A stretch of DNA of 64,000 bases from Holacanthus passer (GCA_025331565.1 JAFREQ010000092.1:62001-126000), one strand, 5' to 3'; counted from the first letter of the stretch, positions 12,733 through 27,512 are shown. Notes: generated from the sequence alone by a model not told the origin. A program made the numbers and translations.

Positions 12733-15700
12733 AACATACAGTATGTGCGTGCAGGAACACTCAGCACCCAGACAGTCCTCTGAGGACAGTAGCCGGTATT
12801 GAGCCTCAAGGTCAAACAACCTTCGTTTTTTTCAAACATGATTTTTATGGCATTTCTGCATCAGTGGACTGGAAGCTCTTTGAAACACACTGCCAGAAGA
12901 AACGAGTCAAAATATACAAGCAGGGAACCACCACGAAAATAGCTTATATTGCGTAGTTTGAAGAAATTCAGTTTGATGGGCTCATCACTGTGCCGGACAC
13001 AAACTGGTTGTACTTTCATATAATTGCTCAGTCCTTACGCTGCAGTGTTTGGTAAGATGCAAAGTTGACCTTCTCTTGTAGCTCATCTTGTTAAATCATC
13101 TTCAGCTGGTAAAGAATAGGGAAGGACAATGAATTAAAGTATGAGCCTTGAGATGCAGGTGGTGTGTGTGCTTTTCAAAGGGTGAATGGTTAAGACAGAC
13201 TACAGTGCATCTGAAAAGATTGTCTTCACAGGTACAAGGTGTGTTCGTCAGTGTGCCAGGAACTGTATTGTTGAAGTTCACATGCAAATATTTTAGAATA
13301 GATGCCATTTTCTACTTCTTCTACCATCCAGTGGCTAGTGGATTGATGTCATGCATTTTCTTTCAGTGGCCCTCTGGGTCATTAACCACTGGTTAAAAGT
13401 GATGATTCATTTCAGCATTACTCCATTGCTCAGGTTATTAGGGTTTGTAGCCTTGCCCTTAACACACAGAAAATCGTCCTAGTTCTTAGGTGCCTGTGTG
13501 GCCTTTCTCATACACTCACAATGCTACATTGCCTGTAGCTGAAAGGATAAGGCTGGTGATGTTATATGTCATTCTTAGGGTCAGAAATCTAATCAAAAGA
13601 CCAACAAACAATGAATTGATCTTACTAACAAGTATTAACTCGACTGTTGTCTAGAAACTATTAAAAACGCATCAATAAGCCACACTGTTGTACTGGATGG
13701 CATGTTCCCTGTCATTTATTTTGACTCAGTTCCACATTCACCATCCTGTTGCCCCAATCATTAGAGCACCAAATGTAGATTAATCTCCAGATGAAATTAG
13801 TTCTCAACAAATGGACTCTTTCTTCCTGTTTGAGTAACGTTTGCTGAAATGTTACTCAAACAGGAGTCAAACTTGCCATGTGAAATTTCTGACAACCTTA
13901 ATTTCTCTGTCTGTTGTCTCTCCTCTCACCTCCCCACTGTGGTGCCTAGGCCTCACTCACTGACTTGAGTTGCAATGCTTATGGGAAGGCGCAGGTTTGA
14001 CTGGCTGAGTAGCATCACATGAGATGATTTACAATACATGCGATTGGTCTGTGAGTTTCTTTAGCCGCTAACTCAGTGCAGTACAGGCTAGAACAGACAG
14101 AGAGACAGAGATTCCTTCCTTTAGAGCTTCAGTACACCTTTAAGGGTGCTTACGTAGCCTCCAGCTCGCCCATTTCTTCTCAGAGGTCAAAGTTCAGGAC
14201 TGTCTGCTGTGCAGTGCCTCTGAAGTGGTCTGGGGTTTGCTGAAGTGCACTTGGCGATGATGGACCATATACTGTAGCTTTATAAACTGAACCGAGTTGC
14301 ACTTCAGCTCACAGCAAGAGTACAGCTTCCAGATGATGGCAGTCAGCCTCTGGGCAAACCTGCTGTCTCTATATTTAGATAAACATCTTATGGGTCAGTG
14401 ACAGTTGGGGTCAACAAGGTCAATATGAAATTTAATTTTTTTAAATTAATTTACTTGTGCTCAGGTTCATGTTTTATGTTTTGTAACAATTCTTTTTCTA
14501 ATTCATTCTTATTGTTTCGTGTAAGTTATTACCATTTTAGACAACTGAGGTTATAGGTAATTATAAATAAGATTGTTGGAAAAACAGAAAGCTGTTGAGT
14601 TTTGAAAAACCAAGGTGATCCCATCTTTCTCTCTTATTGTCCTTGACCTGGACCTGCCCCATGCTCCCTGTTTCATGCAGCTTATATTGGTGTGCGTATG
14701 TTGCAAATGAGTAAAGTCTTGCTTTCTCTCTTCTCTCCAAGCCAAGGACAGAGGAGGTTAATGTCAACCTACAGCATCTCATCCTCGGTCACAGCTGTCA
14801 CTACCTCTGGAGCACTTAGCACAAGGGAGAGAGAGGGGATGGGTGAAAAGTAAGGGACAGATGAGGGAGGAAGTGGACAGCAAAGGGATGGAGAAGGGGG
14901 AGGAAAAAGAGGGAGGGATGGAAGAAGGACACACAGAGAAGAAGGGCTGTTTTTCAACATTCATACCAACCAATCTGGTTACAAGAAGTGATGTGAGTCA
15001 GATGATACAAATCAATAAGTTCTGATGTCTCCTCAGTCAGTGTAAATACAATGTTTTAAGACCTATATCATGCTACTACTACTTTAATAGTGAAAATAAA
15101 ATAGACTGGTATAAGGGCATAAGGCATGATGTGAGGCGGAAAGAGGCAAAGGAATGCGGAGGAGGATGGAAGATCCATTTAATTTATTATTGTAAAGAAG
15201 ATGGATGGTGGGATACATGGAAAGTGAGCGTCCTTTACTAGCAATAAAATGAAGTAAGGGAGAAACACAGACATCACAGCATGAGTAAATGAAGGGGAAA
15301 TAAACTCATGGAAACAGAGGAAAGAAACCGAGAGACGCTCAGGTAAATCATCCTCTGCTCGGGGTGTGGACAACCATTAACAGCATAACAGCAAACTCCA
15401 GATGCTTTGTGATAATGGTGCAAGCCCATGGCCACTGAACACATGATGCAAATCTAGTTACTGTGACTAACAGACTGTGGAGCTGGTGGTACCTCTGGGG
15501 GCACTGCTTCTCCTCTAAGCTGTCAAACACAGGATTTTTTTTCATTAGATCAGATTTACTACTACAATCTGTGTTTTCACCTCACCACATGGCCTCTAGT
15601 GCACAGTAATATACTGACCTTTAACAGGGTAGTTTCAAGGTATGAAGAGGGCTGACAAGAGAATTAAACTCAATTAATGTTATTATGTTATGTTTGTGTT

Positions 15701-16699
15701 CTGGCCCTCGTTTTGGTCTGATTTGTGCCAAGCAGATATAAATCTCTCATTAGCACACTTCATGTCAAAAAAACTGGACTAACCCCTTCAGGTGATATCC
15801 AGCTCTGTGTTCCAGGATCTTATGCTTTATTTATTTTCCAGTGTTCATAATTCAGTGTTTTATGCAGTATTAATGTTTGTGGATGTGTTGCAGGGCTTCT
15901 GCCACCAGGTTGTGCCTTTGAGTACATTAATGCAGTAGAAGAAATGTTGCAAGAGTTAGCACAAAGCTATTAGGTTTTGGCAGCAGAAAAAATATGTGGA
16001 CTCTAAGTAACATATATTGGTTTTTTTGTGGTTGTCAAGTACGTAAATTACGTAAGTGGTAAAGTACGAGTTTTGTGTTATTTTTATAGTTTTGGCCATC
16101 ATAATCATCAGTAATAATGACATTGTACTCATCAAGTTGATTACTGAGATCTCAGAAATTAGCAAGATCACTAAGAAGTCTGACAACGCAAGAAACAGTC
16201 AGTCAAGTGGACAGCCTCGTAAACAAACCAAGTTAAACTTATTTGCAATTGAAAACAAAGGCGATCAATGATGTTATTTCTCGCTTTGCTGTGAACAACC
16301 GCCACAGTTTACAGACCGTGAACATCCAGCTTCAGATATGACCTACTGTTCCACTTGTGAGCACACAGCTTTTCTGTTCAACGAGGCGTTATTACCTACA
16401 CTTCAGATGTGCACACTCTTCATTTTACCTCCAGCTAAAATGATTTGGATAATCTGGCTGAACAACAATCTGTCTGACTGCTTGTGTTTTTAGCCCAGTC
16501 AGACTTTGCTGTAGTGATATTCCCAGCATCAACAATTAGACTAGTGAGTACAATTTTATCATCACTGACAGAAACAATAAGTTGGAGTCAATAGAATTAT
16601 CCTTAAATTTCCTAATGTCAAATCGTCACATTGTAACTGACACTACGTCATAAGTTAAAAGCTAAAACCACTGAAACTTAAACTCTACATAGCTCACAT

Positions 16700-16935
16700 C
16701 CTCTGCCTGCCTGTCTGTCTGTCTGTCTGCCTGCCTGTCTGTCTGTCTGTCTGTCTGCCTGTCTGCCTGCCTGCCTGCCTGTCTGTCTGTCTGTCTGCCT
16801 GTCTGTCTGTCTGCCTGCCTGCCTGTCTGTCTGTCTGTCTGTCTGCCTGTCTGCCTGCCTGCCTGTCTGTCTGTCTGTCTGTCTGCCTGCCTGTCTGTCT
16901 GCCTGCCTGCCTGCCTGCCTGCCTGTCTGCCTGTG
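16700..16935 (+). repeat. TGTC/TGCC tetranucleotide array, about 236 bp
   Basis: An uninterrupted run of CTGT and CTGC units in mixed order. Minus-strand translation gives Arg-Gln-Thr-Asp/Ala-Gly runs of 90-95 residues in two frames, which are artefacts of the array. Confidence 0.95.
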
Positions 16936-17112
16936 CAGGTCATTCAGGATGTCAGAGAGGCTCATCTGTCTGTCTGTCAGTCCGTCCTTCAGTCAGTCAG
17001 TGTTGTACTCCAGAAGTGCTGTAAAAGCTTCACTTACATCATACTCACTTCAATGTATTTGCTGAACTCATCACACTCACACACATCCTAATAACTGGCA
17101 GTGACAGCCAAG

Positions 17113-17139
17113 GTGTGTGTGTGTGTGTGTGTGTGTGTG
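17113..17139 (+). repeat. (GT)n microsatellite
   Basis: A perfect GT run of about 13 units in intron 2. Confidence 0.95.
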
Positions 17140-20100
17140 ATGAACTCACCAGAATTGTGTGTGTGAAGCTGCTGGTATTGATGCTCCAATGTACTGCAGT
17201 CACATGTGACTGCAGTGTCTTGTAACACACACACACAGGAATACAAAATATAGTGCCACAGATACACACGTGCTAGTGCAGAATGTCTGTGTTTTTCTGG
17301 TTGCACAAATACACAAAAATATTTGTTAATGCAGTGGTCCGTCCCCCCTCTCTCTCTCTCTTTCTCTCTCTCTCCCCTGTACCTCAATCACACTCATGTA
17401 CAGTGAAAGTACACACACTGCGGGAATGTGTTAGCATGCCTCAGCAAACACAGCTTCTTCGCAGCTTGGTAGAAACACTAGCAGACTGCAGTGTAACTTT
17501 ACCTTTGTTGTTGTTGCCACGTAAACCTAGAGTCAAATGAATTTCTCTCTCGCTTCATTTATACCAGATCTTAAAGGTGAGTTCAATTTTTAAATGATGA
17601 AATCTGTGTTTTTCAAGTCAAGTGCTTTTCAGTGCAATCGCATTATGAGAAAAAAAATCATTTGTGGTAAAACATTTGAGCTTCTGTACAAAAGAAATAT
17701 TTTTTGAAGATTCACACAAGAAATTCACGTATTAACAATTTGTGAAGTTAACAACAGCTGCAGTGAAAGTAGAGCGAACTGTCTTCACATTGTGTGATTT
17801 GCACATGTCAAAGTTATATGAATTTTCTTTAAATACTTTCCAAACAATTTCTAGACAGTAATTACACCTTTTTTAAAGAATGTAGTAGAAATGACTATCT
17901 TTAAACAAGAAAAATAAAGCAGGTACTGGTACAGCTGCTACACTACAATCTAGGGGAATAATACCCCTCACAAAACGTTGAAATGCTTTGAAAACAAGTT
18001 GAAATATTCTGAGTTGACCAGCAGATATACTTATTTGTTTCAAGAAAAGAAAACTTTAAGGATCCAATCAGGGAAGCAAGAACTCAGTCACAGTTGGTGG
18101 TGCTGAGAGAAGGTCAACCTATATAATGACATCATACTGAATGGTGGGTGATATTCACACTTTTATCATCAATTTTCAATATCTAATCTATCTTATCTAA
18201 TAGTTATTATTAACAACAATTTGAGAATGTTTTACACTACAGCAGACAGCAAATTTGAACAGCAACATATTGTGTCAAAGCAGCTAAAACAACGACACAC
18301 AACAAAAACTACACTGAATCAATGCATGACACAGTTATTTTATTATTTTTCAAAGAGCAATAGTGCTGTGCAAAATGAGCTCATGGAAGAAAAATGAAGC
18401 ACAAACTAAAGGTTTGCCCTAGCTGACATTAAGGACAAATGTGTTTTTGGTTTCCCATTCAAGTCACATAGCGGGAGTCAAGTTTATTAGAGCCCTTCAT
18501 CAAAGCTGAGGCCTTAAATTACTTCACAGCTTCCAAATTATTAACCCTGAAAAGAAAGAAAAAGCACAACACTTCCCACTGCAGAATTCAACTGACGAAG
18601 AAAAACAAGGTACAAGACAAGAGAGGGAATGAAAAGAAGAAATAAAGAGACAGAGGGAGAGAGAAGGGATGAGTGTGAGACAACAAACGCAAGAGGGAGA
18701 GACAGAGGATGAGGGAAATGAAAGAGAGTCAGGGACAGACGTAAAAGAAAAGCAGAGACGTAGCTGTTAAAAACATGGACTCAGAGATGGGGAGATACTC
18801 GGTTGTCTCAGACTATAGATCTCATTGATTGGTAGTAATTCTGACATGTTCCCTGACCATCCAACTAGATATGCCAATCTGTCAGTCTGGCAAGCTATTA
18901 TGTCAGAAATATTTTATATTACTATAGAACATTTTTCACCTATGCTCATAACATAATGATAACACTGTAGTCATTACACACAGATACCAAAGTCTATACT
19001 GTATTTAACACACATATTTATTATTCATTTAAATGTGACAGTGGGCTGTGCTTAAAACATCCTTGAGTTTGCCAATATGAAGTCTGAGCAGGATTTTATG
19101 TGATGTAAACTCACAGTTACGTAAGGCAGCTGTGCCGACTCTGTGAATTTGAACAGCGCAATTTATCAGTGCTCTCTGTTTTCCTATGTCTGAACTGCTT
19201 CTCCGAGCTGGATAATGCACTGGGCAAAATCTGCAGGAAAAATAAAACTCTACTACAAACATGAGGATCTTGCAGCAACCAAAAATGAGCACTAACATGC
19301 CAAGATTAGATGAAATATTGAGACCACCCATGTTTGGTCTCAATGTGCTATATAAATTCAACAGCATTCAACATTCACATATCAATAATAAAAGCACGGT
19401 AGAAAATATTTCTAAAATATATAGTATATATGAAAAAAATCTCTTTTCATAATTTAGCCTTCATTTAGCTGGAAACACAGGATGAGAATCCAGCTGTGAC
19501 TTACAAGAGTACTCCACTGATTTGTGCTACCAGCAGTTAAAGTATCCTCGATCCTCTAGCCTCAAGCAGAGATGTAGATCCCTAAGACTTCCTTTCAAAC
19601 TTATAATCTTCAGCTCCAGGCAACACTTATGTGAGATCACCTTTTAGATTTTAGGACCAGGACAGATGCGGCAAACTCAACTGGGACCATCAGAAACATC
19701 TCAGTGGGACTCAGAAAATCTACCCAGTTTTCAAATCACAGGGACTCAGCACTTTCCACAAACCATTCACTACCTTTTGATCTCTGCTGGTACAACCTAA
19801 AGACAAAACTGGAGTTCTGAAGAGAATGAACACACAACAACAAACATCAGTCTGTGGATGCCAGACCAAAAGTGGTCACAGCAACCAATAGGAAGGGGTC
19901 AAAGGTAATCAACCAAGAGTTAGTAGACTGACAAGGTCAAGGACATCAGAGAACATCTTTAAACAGGGACAGGGGTTACCATCTCACTCCAAAATATAAC
20001 TGTGGACATGCCACCGAAGACCCACACTTGACATTCCATATCAACCGCTCACCTTATTTCCTTACACAACAAAAAAATGTATATGTTTGTCATTGTGTTA

Positions 20101-22376
20101 TTATTAAGCTTAGTTTATCATTAAGTTTTGTTGCAAGTACAGAATAAATAAACAGTCTGCACAAAAAAAGAAAGTGGACTGGAACTGATCCTTGAGGGGT
20201 CCCTGGGTTAAAATGTTATCACATGTCAGTCTTTGGTGTAATGTGTATTTTTTACTGAGGATCTATGATATGAAAACATCTGAGAAACCCTGTGGTAAAA
20301 CATCTGCTGTCAGCACAGAGCTTCTGCCTCAGTATTACACAGAAACACCCATATGGAACGTACAGAATGTAGCCTACAGGTCTATACAGTCACCAGTGTT
20401 TTAAATAGTAAATAGTCCCAGGGTCTGAAAAGCAAATTGCTCTCACAAACATAGCCATACAAGTACACACAAACACACACATACACACACACAAATACAC
20501 ACACACACAGCCGGAGGACGTGTGCCTGCTTTTGGGCATCATTATCACACCAGCTGTGCATGGACATGTCAAAAACTATGTGAGATGATACGACAGGCTG
20601 ATGGGTTTATCATAAAGGATTAAAAAAAACATACACGCAACTCTGCTTGGTGTGCCATCTGTGTTTAGCATCACAAATATCAAACCAATCAACAACATCT
20701 CATCCACCTCTGGATCTATGCCATCTATGCTATCTGTTTTCCATTCATGACCTTAGTGCCATTTCATTAGAATGATGAATTTGGAATTGGTTATGAGGCT
20801 GTATTACATAATGTATATGAACATAACTGTGGAAGGTTTATATTTTGGTCACATCATGGTCATGTGAAATAAACTGATTTAAATGTCATATTAATGTGGC
20901 ATCATAATCATCTCCACAGAACATCTTGATGAATAATTACATCATTTATAATTGCAACATATGTCAACTCAGTGTCTTCAGAGCTTTTCCAGACCAGACT
21001 GAATCACAATCACATGAGCAGTTCACTTTGCTTCGAGACATCAATTAGTGTTGCTGAGCTATCTTACATATCAGGGAGGTTGTACATCTTTTAATACTAA
21101 ACTAATGTGATAGAAATGTGAGTCACACATCAATATTTAGATAGATTTTACAACCATTAGCAAACATTAACCACCATTACTACCAGTATTTTAGGGAAAG
21201 TAAAGCTGTGAACCAAAACCTGTGAGTATACTGAATTGAACTGTGTGTGTTTCTGCTTAAGAAAGAATGTCTTCTTTACAGTTACAAAGTCCAAGATAAA
21301 AGAAATGTGCATGGTGGATAATATTGAGTAAACTAAATTGTTTAGTCCTTTACTTTTGACCAGTCAGTCATCTGTGAGGGAGGAAAACTGGTTTTGGCAT
21401 TCTTGATGTTGGTGTGCTATAAGAAATGGAAGTTTGTCTCATGCATTAATAGCTACTACAGTACCATATGACAAGATATCACCAGCTCAGTGTTGAGAAG
21501 CTGTGACAAAATGTAAAGTTTACTAAGAAAATTTATACTGAAGAAAAAATGGTTCAACAAAGTCACTACTTTCCACACTGAGTGACACAAAATGCATGAC
21601 AATTTTTTTTTTTGATACTTATAAGTAGTATGCGAACCTTGAGTTAAAGGTGCACACCACCAGTTTTACTCATTCAGTTCACTTGGTCTGAGGATTATTA
21701 CTCATCCTGTAAAAAAGTTCTATTGTCTGACAAAATATTACTGGTGAAGTCATGATTTCCAAATAAAAATGCGATCAGGTTGCATTATAAGAAAAGTAGG
21801 ATCTTGACCTGAGTAGGAACTAAAAATCAGGATATCTTAGCCTCGGCTGCGTCAATTTACTTTTCATTCTCTCTTGTCAGTGCCCCAGCTATATGGAGCT
21901 GAATATCACTAGACTAGATGTGACCAAAATGTCCATCTACAAGTGCTGTGCATTAGAGTTGTTGCCAAACTCTTGTTCCCTCCAGCTCTGGACTGTTGCA
22001 TGTCAAACACTGACAGCTAGACAGGTTAACATTCAACTCACTGGACCAGACTGCGCCACTGGCTGGGTGCTAATTTTGTGTGTGCGTGTGTGTGGTGATG
22101 GTAATGATGCTAATACAGCACTGTCTCCAGGCTGACACAGCGTAACAATGACAGGAAGAGAGAAAGACAGAGAGGAAGGGGGGACAGAGGCTGAAAGACA
22201 GAGAAAGAAAGACAGGAAAAATAGAGAGAGGGAAAAAGAAATACAGAGGATGAAAATGACAAGAAAAATAAAGAGAACAAGCCTGAGCGATAAAGACAAA
22301 GAAAGACAGTCCTACAGTTAATTTAAGTCTAGACAGGGTTGGCCAAAGTGTCGAAGCAATTACACTTAATCTTCAA

Positions 22377-22378
<2 letters not shown>

Positions 22379-22437
<59 letters not shown>
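22379..22437 (+). repeat. (CA)29 microsatellite
   Basis: A perfect CA run in intron 2. Confidence 0.97.
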
Positions 22438-22439
<2 letters not shown>

Positions 22440-25400
22440 CCAGGAGGATCCCTGATGGCCCTGAAACATAGGCTACAATACGAGGAGCTTATATTGTCTT
22501 CGTGCAGTGATACTACCAAAAAGAAGCCCAGGATCATTATTGAACTGCTGTTGACTCTAAGTAATATTGAATTCACATTTTAATTTCAGCCACTTGAATT
22601 TTGCCGAAGGCTCTACATCAATGCAAAACATGTCTCAGTGTGCTGTACCCCACATAGCTGAAAACAACATTAATTATTAACACGTTATGTCTCTCTAACA
22701 ACCAGAGGAAAAGCCTCATTAAAGCAGGGCATGTTCAATTTAACATCAACAAATTATCTATGCTATTCAATTATTGTTAACATAAAGATATTCAGCAAGA
22801 AAGTGACATTCTCTGACAGGATTGATTTTATATCAAAGTCATAATTTGAAAGAGTCATGAATTGAAATTTAAACTACAAGAATAATTAAGTGGTAAGTTT
22901 TACGCGTAGGTCTATTTCTGTAGTTATAAAGACAAGTGTTCCTTGTGCAGTTAGCCAGCTGGGGAGGTTAAACTACAAAATCAAACTTGTATTATATTTA
23001 CTCTTTGCATGCTTGTTGGCCAAAGATGGATTTGTAGTAAAAGAACCACCAGTCAGTATTATAATATCTGAAAAGAACTGGGTTTTTTGGCTTTTAAAAG
23101 ACATTCAATGTGGTGAGTCTTGCTCGAGATAAACTGATTGCTTCATATTTAGCTCAGTAGTTGTGAAGTGTGAATGACTGACAGCTGGTGGATAGTGAAC
23201 TGTTCAACCTCATAGCACATTATATTGGGACCTGGATTCAGTGATGTGAAGTAGCTCGCCCTGTCAGCCTGTGAATCTAACACTTATTAAAGCAGCTGTA
23301 GGAGATGTCAGTCAGACTGTAAGTAAAAGAAAATTAATAAAAATGTTGATGTAGGTAATATCTTACTCAATCTTAGCTAATCTTAGCTATTATCTATTTA
23401 CAGCAAAAAAAAACAGAGCAACAGTGTCATTTTATTTGTGGGGTTCTTTTGTAGCAAAAAAGACATTTCTATAATTATGCTTGGCAAAAATTTGGTTATG
23501 TTGAATTTGAATTCACAATCGCAGTAATTACAAGAAAATTAGATGTTTTCCTCAAATCATCGTCAAGATAGTAGTGAAGTGAAAGGTCAACATCATCTTA
23601 GCAACCTGAAATGACAGTGTTTATGGGAGAGGTGCTCTCAATAATAACACGAGTTCTAACACCATGCCTGCAGTTGATCTAGTCATTTTAGTTCCAAATT
23701 ACTCTGAGCAGCTTTAAACTACCATGAATTCAGTTGTGGTGCCTGAAAGTGACTGTATGAACAGGAACATACTGATGTGAGGGGGGCTTTACTCAAAGGT
23801 ACAGAGCCATAGAGGAATAAAGCAACTGCATGTGGGCGTTCTCTCAATACAATTTAAACTAGTGCAGTCCCCTGTTCCACAAATGACACCCCTCCCCTTG
23901 AGGACTGAACAAACCCCATTCTATATAATAATCCATGCCTCTGTGGGCCTACAGGGCTTTTGTGTCTGCTCTATTTAACTCTCCGGCCTGGACGACTCCC
24001 TTATTCTCCATCCTCTGCTCTCCTCTTCCTCAAAACCCTCAAGCTTCCTCTCATCTATATGACTTCTCTCTTAATCTTCCAGCTCTAGCCTTTCCTGTCA
24101 TCCATCCATTGTTCACTTCATTTGGGTTCGGTAAGCATGTTGACACAGAGCTTATCTACCAATCTCTCTATAATGACAGTGCAGAAAAGTCTAAAAATCT
24201 GTTTCTCAATTCTAAAACCTCTTAAAATGATTGATTCATCAAGGCAGTTTTCTTCCAAAGGAACTATTGTTACAAGCAACATGTTTACATCTCAAGACTA
24301 ATTCACTCATCCAAAGTATTTGATTATTTCATGCTGTGACATCACAGTGATGTCATCAGGGTTATTTCAGCTTCAGAGACTACAAATATTCTACAGAAAA
24401 CCTGCAGCAGACACGTGTGGTGAGGAAGTGAACTCAGTTTTTTTTAGGGAGGGTATAATGAAAGGTTCTGTCAAGTTGCATGATGGTAAGGGTAGGATTG
24501 AGTGTTTTTGATGTCCATTCCCAGATATCTCTACCTCTGCTGCTACTCTTACAGTGTACTACTAATACTCTACTACTGTGACATTTGTTATTGGTTAATT
24601 CTATCATATTTCTCATGAAAACTGTGTTGCATATGTGATTATCAGCAGGACTAATATAACATGTAAGCAGGTGGCAAATACTACCAACACTAATAATAAT
24701 AACAAGGCTAGTAATATTTCTATTCCTATTGGAATTTAGAGCATACAGAGCACATGTGGAAGGTTTCATGACTTGTGACCTGTAGTAACACATTCCATGG
24801 TACCTACACAACAGAGACTTTATGATATTTTTATATGAGGGTGATATTCCAAACACAGCCACATCAGGGTTGTGTCCATGTGGACCAGTGCAAACAGGGT
24901 ATTCCATTAAAGGACCAATGGTTTTGTACAATCTGCCCAGTCAATCCTGTTACTACTTCTACTACAATATTACTATTAACTAACTTACAGTACTGACTAC
25001 CATTTCTCTTGTCTCTGTAATTTTCAAGTTTGTTTTTTCCTACCTTCCAGGAGCCCAGTGGTTTTAGTTCATTTTACTGTTCTAAATGAAAGAGTTTTGA
25101 AACTTGCTCAGCATGTGTCATAATAAAACACACCCATGCTGTTTGTTGTTGAAGTTACATAATTTTAGTTTTAATAGTGTTACAAAGGTGGAGTGATGTA
25201 TGAATCTCTCCTGGTGGTGCATTCACTTACTGAAGTGAAGATCTGAGAACAGAGCTTCCCCATGCTGCTGCCACACAGCACTGCATTCATACACTGCGAT
25301 GTTTGAAAACTCAGTAGCAATACTAATAGTTATCAGATATGATTGTCATAATGACTTGTCATAAACATTTGTACTGAATGGTCTATTAAATAATAGACTT

Positions 25401-25910
25401 TTGACTTCAGACTGGAAGACAGTTTTAACTATGTGGCAACACACCCAAATGTATTTTTACAGGCGAAGATGGTCAAAATTTTGAGGTTGGTGTATCACCT
25501 AAAATTTCTGAATTTTAAACAACTGAGCAAAATATTGCAAAACCTAAAATGTGTCAATATATGTGGAAATGATCAATAGTAATAGTAGGTGTAAGTGAAG
25601 AATATTTATTTCACTTGAATTGCAAAACCATTAGTATGGTCCTATAAGAGTGCAGTGAACACACACACTGCAGCAAAATTGTCAGTTTCAGCCAGTTTAC
25701 CACCCTGAAACTGGAGGCGAATTTCCCCTAAACAACCTCAATTCAAGCCCAGTCATTACCCAAATTATCCAAACAGCTGATTTTTCTAAATGCCTACCAG
25801 TCAGCTCAACTCTAGCCTCCTCCAGAAAGGAGAACTTCCCTACAGGGATAAACATCACATTAGAGAAAAGCATCACTCCTCCGCACGTCATGCCATCAAT
25901 GGCCACTTAC

Positions 25911-26100
25911 TGCTCTTGGTGTCCTTTCCATCCAGTAAGGGTCGGTAGTCGCTCTTGGAGACCTTCTCTCCCACCTTGTCATCGTAGCTCTCTTTCTCCA
26001 GCGTGGCGACAAAGTCTCTCTTCAGCAGGGCCTCAGCAGGGGCCCCACCAGGGACCCCACCTCCACCCCCACCCAGAGCATCTCGCAGGCTCAGGTCCAT
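25911..26100 (-). CDS. map4: MAP4 first coding exon (start codon, residues 1-63 plus one base)
   Basis: The exon encodes the MAP4 N-terminus. It opens with [10 protein letters not shown], then a glycine/alanine/proline-rich linker (about residues 10-25), then the family-diagnostic block [20 protein letters not shown] followed by [16 protein letters not shown]. The last part corresponds to the 'RDF-ATLE...DYIPLLD' segment known at the start of mammalian MAP4. The ATG at 26100 sits in good context, with A at -3 and G at +4. The acceptor TTCTGCCCAG ends at 26111, so ten 5'UTR bases precede the ATG. The donor is AGCA|GTAAGT, with GT at 25910-25909. The exon ends in phase 1 (63 codons plus A), which completes a serine with the next exon. 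The plus-strand ORF over the same bases is a shadow. Confidence 0.95.
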
Positions 26101-27512
26101 AGTCCTGTTACTGGGCAGAAAAAGGACAGATTACTTTTATTATTCTTGGCTTGTTGCTTTTTTTTTTTTTTTTTTTTAAACTTTACACAGTCTACCTCAC
26201 AGGTTGTCTGACAGTCATATCACCTGTCATAAATATAACAGTAGCTTCTTCCTTCCAGTGACCATCACACTTTTATTTTTATGTGACTGGCCACTTCACA
26301 CCTTTTACAAGCCTGTCGATTCACATGAGCTGTGGTGTGATTGCAGGCGATAATAAAAAAATCACACAAGAACAGATAAAGAAACTTTCACTGTACTTTC
26401 TCTTCTCTGTCTTAATGCAGTTTAGCAGGGCATTAAAAAGACTAACAAATGTCAGTAATTAATATAATTACATTTACATACATACAATTATATTAACCAA
26501 AGCCATGATAACAACTGAAACTGAATTAAAACTAAAAAACCTCAGTCTTCAATAATGTGAATGTGGCCAAATCTCTGGAAATCAACAGAACTGTGGATAG
26601 AATTTTAAAACTGTTTTAAACTGTTTCCTTTTCCCTATGATAAACTAATGCTTTTCATAGAAATACATAGATTCCACAATAATCCACCAAAAAAAAAGAC
26701 TAGTCTCATTCTGACGACACCTCATGAATGTTAAGGACAGTGTGTGTTAGTTATGGTTCCCTGAAGGCTTTAAGTTTCTGTATGCTATAATTCTAGTTTT
26801 ACAGCAACAGACTGGACACAAACTGTTGATGTGGAAAAAATATTTCTTCTATCTCTGACACTAAATTATCACTGAAAGCAAAGTGATTGTATTGATCCAT
26901 AAAACTGCCCTTCATTACTTAACACCTTATTGTAAAACCCAGTGCTTTTGTCAATGTCAGCATCCTCTTGGAATTATGACAGAATTTTTCCAGGAATCTG
27001 ATTGGTCAGTAGTTGAATACCAGCTACTTGAACCAGCTTCTTGATATCAGAAAACTGCAGCCAGTTATGCAATGTATTACATTTGCTGTTCCAAACACCC
27101 AGTATCTGGCATCACACAAGTAGTGATGCGTTTAGTGTTTCCAAGATGGAAATAAACAGAGGAAGTGCTGGATAGTTAACATTAACTGAACTATCTATCT
27201 AGAAAGGCAAAACAAAAATATCACAGTCACATTGATTTCTGGAAAAACCGTAACAAGGACTGAAATAGAATTAAAACTTTTACAAACTTCCTTCCTGAAC
27301 TTTAATCAGCAGTATTCAAATAAAACTAAAACTCTACCTTAAAGATTGAGTTTGGGCCAGACTTCACTACACCTGCTAAATGACACAAACGAAAAAACAT
27401 AAATGGTGACAGCATGACCAGTGAACAGACTCCTCTTTCTTTCTGTCCTCTGCTTCTGTTTATCCCTCCATCCAGCCTCTCAGCAAACAAGCTGTCATTG
27501 TCTTGCAACTGT

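Larger units (their letters stand above)
9703..25910 (-). other. map4 intron 2, about 16.2 kb
   Basis: The donor GTAAGT and acceptor TCCTTTAG bound the intron. It carries CA/GT microsatellites (10320, 10511, 12661, 17113, 22379), a long TGTC/TGCC tetranucleotide array (16700-16935), and purine-rich plus-strand tracts at 14830-14940, 18590-18760 and 22140-22300. ORFs here are short or repeat-derived. No further exon with matching phase and homology was recognised, though small cassette exons could be missed. Confidence 0.7.

Noticed and set aside
16700..16935. Possible CRISPR-like repeat array
   Set aside because: There are no spacers; it is a continuous tetranucleotide microsatellite in a vertebrate genome.
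16662..16965. RQTDRQAGRQ repeat proteins in two minus-strand frames
   Set aside because: Translation artefact of the TGTC/TGCC tetranucleotide array.
23935..24225. 96-residue plus-strand ORF with a Phe/Pro/Leu-rich composition
   Set aside because: It lies in CT-rich intronic DNA, has no family resemblance, and no splice sites support it as an exon.
24434..24931. 165-residue minus-strand ORF in intron 2
   Set aside because: No domain, no repeat-family protein signature, and no splice or promoter context; its composition looks random.
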